Assembly (NCBI GenBank): GCA_013812565.1
Contig: JACCTF010000492.1
Span: 1-5,710 of the forward strand
Source: Pyrinomonadaceae bacterium
GTDB lineage: Bacteria; Acidobacteriota; Blastocatellia; Pyrinomonadales; Pyrinomonadaceae
Reading direction: 5' to 3'
DNA: 5,710 nt
The stretch's first letter is position 1. The number at the start of each line of letters is the position of its first letter. A program made the translations under genes and the position numbers. Shown here one piece after another: positions 5,646 through 5,710 of this stretch. The notes beneath the pieces are model-generated. The model did not search any database and was not told the origin of the DNA. It saw nothing but the letters and a program-made list of their open reading frames with translations.

Positions 5646-5674
5646 GTTGCTGAAGGTGGTCAAAGCGTTATGTC

Positions 5675-5710
5675 CTACTTGCCCTGCTGCTTGATCTTCT
5701 GCAACAAAGC
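5675..5710 (-). CDS. C-terminal end of an upstream gene (partial; last 11 codons)
   Basis: Read on the minus strand, the edge of the window gives ALLQKIKQQGK followed by TAG at 5675-5677. The spacing to the next start (38 bases) is like the 29-base gap between the other two sulfatases, and the lysine/glutamine-rich helix-like tail ending in a basic residue is common at the end of sulfatases. It could be a fourth sulfatase, but eleven residues cannot establish a family. The frame itself could also be chance, since nothing beyond the edge is visible. Confidence 0.4.
   Translation of the reverse strand, partial: ALLQKIKQQGK

Noticed and set aside
5637..5663. TTG start at 5663 for the arylsulfatase B-like gene
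   Set aside because: It adds nine residues before the signal peptide and has a poor ribosome site; the ATG at 5636 has GAGGA just upstream.

Overview
The window carries a run of three Cys-type sulfatase genes, all read on the minus strand, followed downstream by a complete IS1-family insertion sequence at the left edge. Tandem secreted sulfatases from different subfamilies are typical of the Planctomycetota/Verrucomicrobiota/Lentisphaerota group, and the proteins have the flavour of those phyla. This assignment is an inference from gene content only; there is no rRNA or other phylogenetic marker here.

Layout in transcription order (right to left). At 5675-5710 the last 11 codons of an unseen upstream gene end 38 bases before the next start. 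At 4155-5636 is an intact arylsulfatase B-like sulfatase. A 416-base gap (3739-4154) then holds inverted repeats and a possible promoter. At 2323-3738 is an intact sulfatase of the GALNS/arylsulfatase A-like type with a GTG start. Only 29 bases further on, at 870-2293, is a heparan N-sulfatase (sulfamidase)-like gene that is split into two frames by what looks like one missing base near 1832. A 77-base spacer (793-869) separates its stop from the IS element at 1-792, which has 25-bp terminal inverted repeats, an InsA-like zinc-finger/HTH frame, an InsB-like DDE frame and an A7 slippery run for -1 frameshifting.

Functionally, the three sulfatases have N-terminal signal peptides, the C-x-P-S/T-R formylglycine motif and the metal-binding and catalytic residues of alkaline-phosphatase-fold sulfatases. 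They belong to different subfamilies, so they probably remove sulfate from different positions of one sulfated polysaccharide in the periplasm or outside the cell. No glycoside hydrolase, transporter, sulfatase-maturating enzyme or regulator is present, so the substrate cannot be named. I see no clearly new system. The most interesting points are a hairpin that would mask the best Shine-Dalgarno sequence ahead of the 2323-3738 gene, an out-of-frame ATG just after that hairpin, and the single-base break in the sulfamidase-like gene.
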